A stretch of 64,000 nt of DNA from Azolla caroliniana. Its lineage: Eukaryota; Polypodiophyta. The translations under genes were made by a program, and so were the position numbers. The notes beneath the pieces were generated by a model. The model searched no databases. It was not told the origin of the DNA and was given only the letters and a program-made list of their open reading frames with translations. Shown in pieces: positions 45,391-55,972 of this stretch (within the stretch, counting starts at the first letter, position 1; each line of letters begins with the position of its first letter). The stretch covers positions 5,146,001 to 5,210,000 of the forward strand of contig JBHGNT010000014.1 in the NCBI GenBank assembly GCA_043228905.1. The letters run 5' to 3'.

Positions 45391-47435
45391 AAGTAAAGAA
45401 ATGGAAAGCAATGACACATCCATGTATATCAAGGTATTACACATTGCCACTTTTTGTGGAATGTTTATCATCAAAGATCAAATTTACACATTTAACTCAT
45501 TAATTTTTACTAATGAATATAATCATAAATTTCAAGATTCATCTCAAATATGTTATTAGTTTCTAACGATCCACCAAGCACAAACCTCCACTATTAAATG
45601 TTTGCTATAAAGATCTATTCACTTAAATAAACCATTTTTCAGTTACATCAATACCCTATTTGTCTCATTGCTAATCAACAAGTATGATAAGGTTATTTCC
45701 ACATTGCATCGCCCTTTATGAACACCTTATCAACATCTTAAGATACCACCATGTTCAAAAGAAAAGATATTGAACAAGACATGTGATTATTTTCATTGTG
45801 TTCATTTTGTTATAGTTAAAATAAGTTACTGCTTGCAGGACATCAACAACTTGAAAGAACTTTGAAGATGTGAATTTGAATGGAATCCATTGTAGAATCC
45901 GTGAATTTAGCACTGCATTTGGTGTAAGAAAGAAAAATTCCAAATGCCATTAAGTTTTCTTTACTTTCATAAGTGCACTTGGTCAATCACATGTCAACCA
46001 ATTATATATGGTATTCAAGTAATCATATGCTCGATTCATCCCTTTTTCTATCCTTCAGGAATTCTATAAACATTTTGGGAATTAATAAATAATTAGGGAC
46101 ATTTTAGAGTTTTTCTCAAATAATGATATATTCCAACCATATTCTAATCATACATATTCGCATTTGTGGGGGTTTCCAAACGAATGCATGAAAAGCATTC
46201 GTTAAAAAAAAAGAGAGTTCATAAACTCCCTCCTTTTTAGTTTCCTAGATATAAAAAAGGGACTTCACGATAAAAAGGGGGACAATAAAAAAGGAACTTG
46301 ACATTAATAAATTTTTATAATAAATGTACAAGTATTCATTTTATTTTTAATAAATAAATAATAAATGAATAAAATAAAATAAAAGTTAATTAATTTCCCA
46401 CTTTTTATTCTCCCAAATTTTATGGATATTTTTATCTTATATTAAAAATGAGACTTCACACTAATCATATTTCTATAATAAATATAAAAATATTCATTAA
46501 AAAAAAAAGGTTCATAAACTCCCCCCTTTTTTATTTGAGACTACAAAGGAGACTTAATACTAATCATATTTTTATAATCTATTAATGAATGATTGTTCTT
46601 TTTTTATTGAATTAAATAAATTTTTCCAAAAAATGAATTAACTATTTTTTTATATTTATTTTGCAAAACGAATGGTTTTATAGTATTCTTGGGGCCATTT
46701 CATATTCTCCAATATTCCGAATATCACGAATATCACACATGTGTCAATCTATGATTCTAATAATTTCAAAAGTCTTTATTATACAAATTAGTGGGATAAC
46801 TAATAGTTAACAAGTAATTAATTATGTTTTTTTTTCCAAAAAAATATTCTTCATTAGTAGAAATTCTACATACATGACGAAATGATTAGTCTTACAACAT
46901 TATAAAGGATGTAGCCATGATAGGCCAATAACAGAGCTCAAAGACTTAGAGTGGAAAACTAAAAAGAATGGCATGATTGAACTTCTATATGTAATGACCG
47001 GCTAGCGAAACCCCTTTGAGTATGATCTCATCCTCACCTTCTTCCATTGAACGATGAACACATACTAGTGCCTTTGACTTAGCTGAAAGTTTCTATGGAC
47101 TACTTCAACACCTGCTTCAACTATTGCATTTGATGACACCAAAATTCCCATGATGCCCAGACAACTATTTTCTTCAACATGTGTCGACTTAGCCTTATGC
47201 AAGCTGATCGAAAGACTTTATATCTTCATTGAGATCTACATTAGAAAAAGTTCCTTCCAAATCTTCAAGGTGTTTCTCTACAGTCTTCGAGGTTGCATTT
47301 TCCTTGCTCCGTTTATCACAACTACACCATCACAGACATGTAGAGGATTCATACTTTCATTGATTTCTGTTGACCGAACCTAGTATCTTGATCTTCATAA
47401 TCTGCATTCTCCAATGTGACATTATCATTATTCCG
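45391..47435. other. AT-rich region downstream of the PPR gene
   Basis: No gene supported. Between about 46200 and 46600 there are three degenerate tandem copies of a segment including GTTCATAAACTCC and AGACTTCACACTAATCATA, separated by T/A-rich runs. The remainder is low-complexity AT DNA. Confidence 0.5.
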
Positions 47436-47439
47436 GTTC

Positions 47440-47722
47440 CTCTAGATGGGAAGAGCATGAGTTGGATCAAGTGACCTCAACTCGGCCGAGGCTGAAAATC
47501 GACTGGCCGAAAAATCGACTAATAATCGATTTGGCTAATAGCCGAATTGGTAGAAGCCGACTCGGGGCTATAATTGTAAATAGACTCATTGTGCCCTTAG
47601 TGGGCTATATTTGTAAATAGCCCAGCTTGTATATGAGTAAAAAAAACTTAGGGCAAGTAGTTAGAATGTGTGTTGATTATTTGTTGTACAGTTACTATGG
47701 GTTGTTGCCTCTGTAACTAGAG

Positions 47723-47725
<3 letters not shown>
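47440..47725 (+). repeat. LTR remnant related to copia elements C and D
   Basis: Contains GGGCTATATTTGTAAATAGCC and ACTTAGGGCAAGTAGTT, matching the middle of D's LTR (GAGGCTATATTTGTAAATAGC and ACTTAGGGCAAACAGTTT) in the same order. The ends are eroded, so it is a decayed solo LTR or fragment. Confidence 0.6.
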
Positions 47726-47758
<33 letters not shown>

Positions 47759-47760
47759 TA
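47722..47760 (+). repeat. (GATA)n microsatellite
   Basis: About nine GATA units follow AGAGAGATA. Confidence 0.95.
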
Positions 47761-47813
47761 TATTATCGTCTTCCAAGGTCAAATATGACCTATGAGACCA
47801 AAAATATTACATT

Positions 47814-48740
47814 TCACGTGATACGTGTGAAGGTGAGTAGCGACTCTCGATGTTCAAGAACTTTACCAATGAATGTTGCAATCAAGAATGCACATCGTGG
47901 TTGTGAGAGAAATTCGTGCAAGGATTGGGCTTGATCGAAGAGATGTGAAAAGCATGGTCGAATATGATCAAAGGCAGAGCATTGTATCAAAGTCTGATAC
48001 TCAGACTCTGGAACTTGTTTAGGGCAAAGTGTGCATAGTCGGCCACTCTCATCACTTGTGCCCCAACACCCCATCTCACATCTCAATGCGTGCGAGCTAA
48101 GTCGCATGGAAGCAATGGTTAGAATGGTAGATATCGGGATGGGCTCTAACATGTATCGATGTGTACGGCTTCCTTGTTCCGCGAAGAATATGGTTTTGTA
48201 GTTAGGTGCAACATTTGTAGTATAATGTGTGAACCGTGAGCCACCACATTTGTCCCATGTCATGATACATTGGCGTTGCAAAAAGGCCTCATTTACAGAG
48301 GAATCTAGTGACGCATCATGAAGCAAGTGTCTTGCATCCCATCTACCAAACCATTTTTCTAAATCTTGCATTCCAACTGGAACACAAAATTTTGCTTTTA
48401 TGCATCTTTTGGATCTTTTTGCTTGCTTCCCATGCAAAAATCTAGGAAGTCGATGTGAGGGGCTTTTTTGAACCTTAAGCATGTATTCAATAACCCTTTC
48501 CATGGCCATGATCTCAATGGGAAGCGATCCCGTCTCAAGGAGGAGAGTGTAGGGCGTTTGTTTCTTTAGGGATGCTACCGCCCCATACTTCCACCCCATA
48601 GAGAAGAACCGGGGTCACCAAAGTGTCAAAAAGATATTTCTTGAGAACCCAACACTTAATATCTCTTGCATGTGTTCTCAAATGCATAATATGCTTGCTT
48701 ACCCACCTCTAAGCGGCGTGTAGCACATTCATACCACTTG
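47814..48740 (-). pseudogene. LINE (non-LTR retrotransposon) C-terminal fragment
   Basis: On the minus strand the piece starts near 48660 with FDTLVTPVLLYGVEVWGGSI, the sequence after the RT domain in plant LINEs. It changes frame once near 48600 and continues open to 47814. It ends with a Cys/His zinc-binding block, RLCTLCPKQVPESEYQ then LIQCSAFDHIR (48030-47950), in which the usual His after ESE appears as Gln. The RT itself is not in the window; the upstream side is cut at 48741 by another repeat. Confidence 0.75.
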
Positions 48741-49475
48741 TGTCGTGCCTTTCGGCGCCGGATCGTTGCGTGAGTCGGGTGGGAACTGCTGGGGTTTTGG
48801 ACTAGGAGGAGGAAGAATTTGAGGCTAATCTAGTTATAAGAAAGAGAGATTGAAACTTGTGAATCCCACAAGTATATTGTATTAGATTAATCAATATTAA
48901 GATAAGAATATGAATGTAGATTGAAAGATAAGGATATAGAAATCTCGTGAATCCCACGAGTATAGTTTATTTTGTGAATCCCACGAATATATTTTATTAA
49001 TTGGTGTCTTTTAGAAATATATCCAATTTCCAAATATTTCACACCCCTATTACATTGTGCTCCCCATCCTTATATAGTGATGAGAGATTCTTAATAATCC
49101 ATGCTTTTTCTCTAACAATAGACTATATGCTTTATCTAACATGTTTTTTCTAAAGTGATCTTGCTTTTTCTAACTTGATGTGTTTTTATCGACTATAGTG
49201 TTTATGCACGCTAGATGTGCATGTGTAGCTTTTTCTTTTATCATGCATTTTCTTCTAACTAAAGTTTATCCTAGCGTGAACTTACCTTTCTATGTGGGAC
49301 ATCAACTTTATTATCATAAATGATGTGTTAGTGTAATGGTAAGGCTTTACATTATTAACATGGAGGTGCAAGGTTTGAATCTTGCCCTATTTTAATATTT
49401 TCTTCTATTTCTTTATATTTATTGAGTTTAGTACTATATATGTTTTTCACGTAGTGTACGAAATACACTACGACA
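48741..49475 (+). repeat. Long copy of the TGTCGT/ACGACA dispersed repeat
   Basis: Starts TGTCGTGCCTTTCGGCGCC and ends CACTACGACA. The flanks ACTTG and ACGTG would be a target duplication with one mismatch. It carries repeated GTGAATCCCAC(A/G)AGTAT units at 48857-48990 and a TATA-like CTTATATAG at about 49070. It also holds a tRNA-like segment at 49323-49390 and the terminal hairpin GTAGTGTA...TACACTAC. The ends match the 173-bp copy at 28717-28889. It separates the LINE fragment from a copia fragment. Confidence 0.6.
49323..49390 (+). repeat. tRNA-like (SINE-type) segment
   Basis: TTAGTGTAATGGTAAGG resembles a D-arm/A box. GCAAGGTTTGAATCTTGC forms a perfect T-arm (5-bp stem) with a B-box-like GGTTTGAATCT. 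No complete cloverleaf with an acceptor stem is visible, so it is not an ordinary tRNA gene. Confidence 0.5.
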
Positions 49476-50098
49476 ACGTGACGATGGACGAGGATGAGAT
49501 GGTCCAAATCTACCTTGGTGGTCTAGCACACCGATACAGGCCAATCCGAATGGCAATTTGCACTCGGGAGAAACCACCATCCTTCTTCAACTTGCAATCG
49601 ATGCTGATGGTCGAAGAAAACCACGTGAGTGGGTCGAGGACCACTTAATCGGATAGCTGGATGTTGTACACGGAGGTGGATCTGCCCCTTGGGCATGGAG
49701 GACGAGATGGGTCGGCACGCAATGCAAGCAACCGACAAGAGCAGAACCGAAGGCATAGAGATAATGCCGACAACAATTCCGGACCCTCCACAAGCAGGGG
49801 GAGTCAAGACGGCGCTGGAAACCGGCAATCGAAAACCAAAACGAAATGCTGGTATTGTGGCAAGAAAGGCCACCGAGAGAGCGAGTACTGGAAGAAGCGT
49901 GCCGATTCGGATAAATCCGGATTAGGCAAAACCCGACAAGGAAACTGACAAAGCGCGCACTACGCAAAAGGATCGAAACTGCTAAGACCAGAAAAGGGCC
50001 AACCTTTGTGATGAAGCACAAGGCAAACTCGATGAAGAAGACCACTTCCGGATAAGAGGAAGTGTGGTACGTTGACTCCGGAGCATCAAACTACATGA
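49476..50098 (+). pseudogene. Copia gag-protease fragment related to element G
   Basis: Encodes DEDEMVQIYLGGLAHR and QSMLMVEENHV, matching DDDEMVQICLGGLAPR and QSMLLVEENHV of element G. A zinc knuckle follows (CWYCGKKGHRESEY, last Cys replaced) and then the protease motif YVDSGASNYM at about 50073-50100. Frameshifts and stops are present. It begins exactly at a TGTCGT-type repeat and ends where a SINE-like sequence starts. Confidence 0.7.
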
Positions 50099-50260
50099 TT
50101 GTCATGATATAGCATGATATAGTAAGGTAGTGTCATGATATAGCATGGTATGGCTTCAAAAGGATTTGAACCCATGACCTTATGGCACATGGGTGGAATC
50201 CTTACCATTAAGCTATAAGTTGTAATATAAAGAATATTATTTCCATTTATTATTTCATTT
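50099..50260 (-). repeat. tRNA-derived SINE-like element
   Basis: On the minus strand there is an A box TAGCTTAATGG (50216-50206) and a B box GGTTCAAATCC (50172-50162), at a spacing near that of a tRNA. They are followed by a tail with repeated CCATGCTATATCATGACA. It interrupts the copia protease coding sequence at 50098. Boundaries are approximate. Confidence 0.55.
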
Positions 50261-51118
50261 ACGAATTCCATGTATATTCTAGATTTCTTTGGAACATTCT
50301 AGAAATGTCAAGAGTATTCCTAAAGACATTATAAAAAGAGGCACATGGCATTATCAAGAACCAAATCGATTCAACGCCAGTCTTAAGCCTCATAGCTATT
50401 CTTGTACTAACTCTTCATGTAACACCGGGTCATTTGAAACAGGTAATATGTCGCATTCTCTTTTTCATATCTTAGTGAGATGTTAAAAAATGCCTTATTT
50501 AAGCAAAATTTCAACAAGGCACGACGCATGTGTATGTGGTTTATGAAAACATAGCGAAAAAAAGAACTAACTAATATCACGTCAACAAAATCATCCGACG
50601 TATATTCTATCTACCATGTTTTTGTCCAAATCTTAGACAGGGGTGTATTTGTCAACACAAGTATAATAGTAACACGGGTCCTTGTGCATATTCTAAAAAG
50701 CATGCCCCATTGAATAAGTGACTTCTTCTAATTATGTGTGTATATTTAAATATAATACATCTTAAAGCAAATTGTGAGCCTTGCAATTAAGAGATACTAC
50801 TATGTCAAGAGAAAATTTCCATTGACACGTGATACATGACACTGTCAATGTATAAATAAACTAGTCTACAATAACATTCCAATCATACGAGTAAATGATA
50901 GAGTATAAACTTATCTCCGATATACCCCAAATGATAAAGGAGAGTTTAGATAACATGTACACATACAAGTATACTTAATTTCTAAGTTCAATGATTGTTA
51001 CACGAAAATTATAAGTAAGCTCAACTTATATATTACGTCAAAATTTAACAATTCATATTGTTCAAAATTTACAATAAGCCATAACCATTCAATCGAATAA
51101 TAAGTCTGGTAAAGCCGT

Positions 51119-51500
51119 CTACTCAGGATTAGCTCTTTCATCAGGATTGTCCTCATTGGCTTCGTCAGTACGCTAAGTTGAATTGTTAGTATGTTCAGAC
51201 TCTGAAACGTCTTCTAATTCAACAAGTTGCCCTGCGTCTTCATCTATAGTTCCACAAGTTTTCTAAAAGTCATCTGGAACATCTAAGTTTTATTGATATG
51301 CTTTGCCCCAACTTCTTGGTCTTGATCAGGACAACCCCAGATACCTTGGATCCTCATTTTGATGACATTAACTTGCTCAAGGTCCTTCTCTAATGCAACA
51401 GAGTTCCTGATAATCTTTAAGGCGTATGTTTTAGTAGTACATGACAGTACAATGAAATTGCACAGGTAACATCAAACTGAAGAATAGAATATAACGTTAA
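51119..51500 (-). pseudogene. Unidentified coding relic inside the inverted-repeat block
   Basis: On the minus strand a run of about 60 codons is open (FIVLSCTTKTYALKIIRNSV, ALEKDLEQVNVIKMRIQG). It is followed after one stop and a shift by an acidic stretch (DEDAGQLVELEDVSESEH, TDEANEDNPDERANPE). A TTCTTCAG acceptor-like site precedes it near 51486. Amino-acid composition looks coding but no family is recognised. It might be the remains of a transposase exon or of a host gene. Confidence 0.35.
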
Positions 51501-51589
51501 TCTAAATTGATGTAAGTTTTATATTATATACCTGTGTTAGAAAACTAATCTAAAACCCATTGAAAATTTGAAACAATAAAATTTGAAAA

Positions 51590-53530
51590 AATAAAAAATC
51601 TTGGATTTTTAATTGGAATCCAATGCGATGCACTAGATTTCAGTTGAAAATCCAAGTTTTTTTTTTTGTAATTTTTAAAAAAATTTCCATTAAAAAATAA
51701 AAAATGGATTTTCAGCTAAAATACTATGCACTACATTATATTTTAGTATATATAAATTAGAGTCGAAAATCCATTTTTCTTTTTTCTTTTTCCAATGTTA
51801 TTTATTTATTTATTTTCCATATAAAATAATAATAAACGCCTTTTCAATTGAAATCCGATACACTACATCAGATCGTAGTCTATACAGCTAGACATTGATG
51901 CATTGCATCAGATTTTAGCTGGCAATCCTCTTTCTTTTCAATTGTTTTTCATTTTTTCAAAAAATAAATAAAAATATATTAAAAAAGTGGATTACCAACT
52001 AAAATCTAATGCACTACATCGAATTTCAATTAAAAATCAAAATTTCTTTTAGGTTTTTCATAAAACAATGAGATAATAAAAAAATATTACATTTTCAACA
52101 AAATCTGAACCATTGAGTCGGATTTCAATTGCAAATTAATGTTTTATGAAAAAACATAAGAAAAATATTGGACTTTCAACGCATCGGATTTCTGTTGAAA
52201 CTCAGTGATTTTGAACGGAAATCCGATGTAGTGCATCGGATTTCCATTGAAAATCCTATTGAAAATGATGTGTTTTCAACGGGAATCCGATGCACTGCAT
52301 CGGATTCCCGTTGAAAACACATCATTTTAAATGGAGAATATCACAATTTGTTTATTTTTAACACTTTTTTAGAGAAAAATATAACAAATAAGAAAATTTG
52401 TAAACAAACAAGAAAAAGTGGACCTTCAATGGAAATCCGATGCAGTGCATCGGATTTCCGTTGAAAATCCATTTTTTTCAATTCCTATATATTTATTTAT
52501 GATAAAAACAAAAACAATTCAAAACAAATACAAAATAAAATTCAAAATATCTGAAAAATTGGAAACAAATAAGACAAAATGGATTTTCAATAGAAATCTG
52601 ATGTAGTGCATCGGATTTCTGTTGAAAACCCATTTTTTACAATTTTTATTTATTTATTTATGAGAAAAAATTTAAAAAAATTTAAAAAATACAAAAAAAT
52701 ATTTTAAAATATGAAAATTTAGTAACAAATAGCAAAAAGTGGACTTTCAATAGTCGGATTTCCTTTGAAAATTCATTTTTTCAATTTCTATATAGTTATT
52801 TATGAGAAAATAGACAAACAAAATGCCAAAAAAATTCTAAAAACTATGAAAATTTGGAAAAAAATAAGAAAAAGTGGATTTTCTATGGAAATCCGATGCA
52901 GTGCATCGGATTTCCATTGAAAATCTATTTTTTCAATATTTATTTATTTTTTATAGAAAAAATTCAAAAAAATTCAAAAAAATTCAAAAAAAAAAGCAAA
53001 TTTGGAAAAAAATATGTAAAAGTGGACTTTCAACCAAAATCCGATGCAGTGCATCGGATTTCCGTTGAAAATCCATTTTTTCAATTTTTATTTATTTTTT
53101 TATGGGAAAAATAAAAACAAATTAAAAAACAATTCAAAAAATAAGAAAATTTTCAAAAAAATAAGAGAAATTGGATTTTCAATTGAATCCAATGCACGGA
53201 ATTGGATTTCCATTGAAATCTAATTTTTCAATTTTTATTTATTTATTTACGAGTAAAATAAAAAATGTTTATTTATTTATTTATGGGAAAATGTTTTATT
53301 TTTTCAATTTGTATTTATTTATGTATTTTCGAGAAATCCATGCAATGTATCATATTTTAGTCTATGTAGCTAGAATTCAATGCAATGCATTAAAATGCAA
53401 GAGTATTTTTTTAATAGAAATTTTTAAAAAAATTCCAAGACTTACAGGAATCTGATGCATTATATCCAATTCTAGATGTATAGAGTAAAATTCGACATGT
53501 TGCCTCAAATCTAGATGGAATGAATCGGAT
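51590..53530. repeat. Tandem array of about 150-bp units, each with a palindromic core
   Basis: Unit cores of the form TTCAACGGAAATCCGATGCA, one base, then its complement recur at about 52240, 52295, 52445, 52606, 52754 (half deleted), 52901, 53049 and 53200. The last six are spaced 143-161 bp. More degenerate units extend to both sides. Between cores lie A/T-rich spacers (TTTATTTATTTATGAGAAAA). The arms are 20-25 bp with few mismatches. Short ORFs here are artefacts. Confidence 0.85.
52262..52328. repeat. Perfect 67-bp palindrome (33-bp arms, one-base centre)
   Basis: Centred on C52295: each base from 52294 back to 52262 pairs with the base from 52296 to 52328. The inner arm is CAACGGGAATCCGATGCA. 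It would form a long perfect hairpin as RNA, or a cruciform as DNA. Confidence 0.95.
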
Positions 53531-54263
53531 TTCTGTACGACATCAAAGGATTACTATGAGAATCTAAGAAAAATGGAAAACATCTTTAAGACATTTTTTA
53601 GATTCTAATGATTTTGGTAGAAAGCTTCTCTCACATAATCTAATCTTGTAAATGGAAAGTACATAATGAAATATCATAACCAAAAAGTGAGGAGGAAAGA
53701 TGCATCAAGCACATCTACTCTTACATTGGATAATGTTTATATATTAGTGTATGACTTATCTTTGACCAAAACAAGTTATCTGTGACAAACCACAATGAAG
53801 ATACTAAAAGAGGATCTAGAATGTGGCTTCAGACACAACACAAAGACAAACAAGAAGCATGACTCATAAACTCGATGAGGTTGGATTGCAATTGGATCAA
53901 CACAATGCATTAGTTGCCATTGATGATGAGGATGAGACCTCATAAACTCGTACTAGTTCATCTAATGGGTATGAAGATGATGACATAAACTTGAAAAATG
54001 ATTGTCCTGATACGTTAACTATAAATATTGTATTGCACATCAAGATTTGGATTCAGAATTTCTATAAATATTGGGGTTAGTCATTTTGGACATTCATTTG
54101 TAAGTTTGGCATGTCCATTATTTAGGCATATTTTTGAACACCTAAATTTCCGTACATGTTAAAAATCAATATATTTTTGGGTCATTTTTAAAATTCCTTT
54201 ACGCATGCGGCACCCCTTTTTGTGAATCACCCTAATTTGTGTCATTTTTTGATGGACAGTTCT
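53531..54263. other. Intergenic tail of the inverted-repeat block
   Basis: Mostly non-coding. A short plus-strand stretch near 53880-54010 reads LDEVGLQLDQHNALVAIDDE and SSSNGYEDDDINLKNDCPD around one stop. This suggests another acidic coding relic; the family is unknown. Confidence 0.35.
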
Positions 54264-54326
54264 CAAAATGCGACATATTACCTGTTTCAAATGTCCCGGT
54301 GTTATGTAATATATCACCTGTTATCA

Positions 54327-54330
<4 letters not shown>

Positions 54331-54362
<32 letters not shown>
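54331..54362 (+). repeat. (CT)n microsatellite
   Basis: About 16 CT units upstream of the gag frame of element I. Confidence 0.95.
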
Positions 54363-54364
<2 letters not shown>

Positions 54365-54550
54365 TTTCTCTTTTTCTCTCTCGTGAGTCTTACACATTCC
54401 CTTCCTCTTAGTACTAATCCTCATAGTACTTCCCTTCTCTAGTACTAATTCTCTCTCTGTTTTTAGTACTATTCTTGATAATTTGAACCGATTTCGCATC
54501 CTCTTTTCCCTCATTCCCTTCATACTGATCCTCTTATCCTCCCTAGTAAA

Positions 54551-55356
54551 ATGGCAATTGTTAGCGCTCAGGAATACCAATCTATTTTCTCTGAGCTTCA
54601 GTGCTTAAAAGAGCAGTTTGTAGCACTAGAACAAGAAAATCACTATGTGTTGGGAGATCTTCAACAAATAGCTCTAGAAAAACAACAACAACACGGGGAG
54701 CTGACGTTACGTGTACAACAACTTGAAGCGACAATTGTATCACTACAACAACAAGGATCAAGTGCTCAAGGGACTCACAAAGAACCCAAGATCGGTCTTC
54801 CTATGAAATTTAATGGGACCCGATTTTAGAGGTTTTCTTAATCAGGTATGCTTAGTGATTCAAATGCATCCTTCTCGATATCCCACCGATGGGACCAATA
54901 GGCACGCTACTTAGTGGCATGGCTTTGGCATGGTTCACCCCCATGTTAGAAAAAAGTTCTCCCTTGTTAAATTATTTTGAAGAGTTTATTAGCGAGTTTA
55001 AAGCCTGTTTGGTGATACCGACAGTGTTAGGAAGACAATCAACAAAATCTGAAGATTGCGCCAAGGTGGGCGGCCGGCCTCGGCTTATGCTACGGATTTC
55101 CGTCTTCTGGCCACTGATATTCTCTGGGAGGACTAGGCATTAATGGAGCAATTTCGTTTTAGCCTACATAATGATGTCAAGGATTTACTCTTAACTTTCC
55201 CGAAGAGCCAAAGTCATTGATAGAAGCAATCAGTCGCGTGGTGCGATGCAATAACCACCTTTTCGAACGACGTTCGGAACGTCAGTTCCAGATGCCAAGG
55301 ACAAGATCAGAGCCCACCTACATCTTAGTTGTAGCAAAACCTTTTCCAAGGGAGTC
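54551..55356 (+). pseudogene. gag of element I, first part
   Basis: Starts MAIVSAQEYQSIFSELQ and forms a coiled coil of about 80 residues (LQQIALEKQQQHGELTLRVQ). The gag core follows (GLPMKFNGTRF; LLSGMALAWFTPMLEKSSP; NYFEEFISEFKACL) through several stops and shifts between 54826 and 55220. It breaks at the element G target duplication. Confidence 0.7.
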
Positions 55357-55690
55357 TGTTGAGAATCAAGCTCAACTTGGTCTAGTGTGTGAACTCACCT
55401 TGAGAGTGAATAGACACTCCAACGGTCAAGAATCACCATTATGTCACCACTTTGTATTCTAGCATTTAGTATGAGTCATAGAATCATATTCTATGACACA
55501 TAACTTATGAGCTTTCACATTCCCCATGCTCCATGAGTCTTGTAGTTAATGAAGAGAGAGGGTGACTATATAAAGCACCCTCCTCCCACCTTGTATGACG
55601 TTGAGTCTTTCTCCTTTGTTAATATACTTAACCTTGCGTATTCTTTGTGTCTTACTCATTGTCTCTCTCACACACACACACTCTCTCTTT

Positions 55691-55764
<74 letters not shown>

Positions 55765-55809
55765 TCATATCTATCCCGCTGCACAGAATCCATTTCTTGA
55801 TTCTTTACA
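55357..55809 (+). repeat. 5' LTR of element G
   Basis: TATA box TATATAAA at 55567-55574. A long (CA)n tract spans about 55695-55760, inside what would be the transcribed leader. The His/Thr open frames here are repeat artefacts. Confidence 0.93.
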
Positions 55810-55972
55810 TGGTATCAAAGCGACTTGGTAGCTCGATCTAGCCCATCCACGTGCGTTGTGTCCTATGCCAACGACCAAGAACCGGCTCATCGCTATCGTA
55901 GCTTCGCTATATAGCTTGCGTTCAAAGAGAAGAAGAAGAAGAAGAAGAAGAAGAAGAAGAAGAATAGACATA

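Larger units (their letters stand above)
50418..54305. other. 3.9-kb AT-rich block bounded by 42-bp inverted repeats
   Basis: Bases 50419-50460 and the reverse complement of 54264-54305 match at 38 of 42 positions (shared ACATTTGAAACAGGTAATAT region, starting (G/A)TAACACCGGG). The block contains a degraded coding relic on the minus strand (51119-51500) and a palindromic repeat array (about 51590-53530). It may be one degenerate inverted-repeat transposon, or two unrelated copies of an LTR end (TGTAACACC is a common plant LTR start). No target duplication is visible. Confidence 0.4.

Noticed and set aside
49323-49390. Functional tRNA gene
   Set aside because: T-arm is good but no acceptor stem or complete cloverleaf is visible.
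51590-53530. CRISPR-like array
   Set aside because: Eukaryotic setting, units of about 150 bp with palindromic cores and A/T spacers, no cas genes.
55595-55841. Histidine/threonine-rich open frames
   Set aside because: Produced by the (CA)n tract in element G's LTR; the same artefact recurs at 62491-62727.
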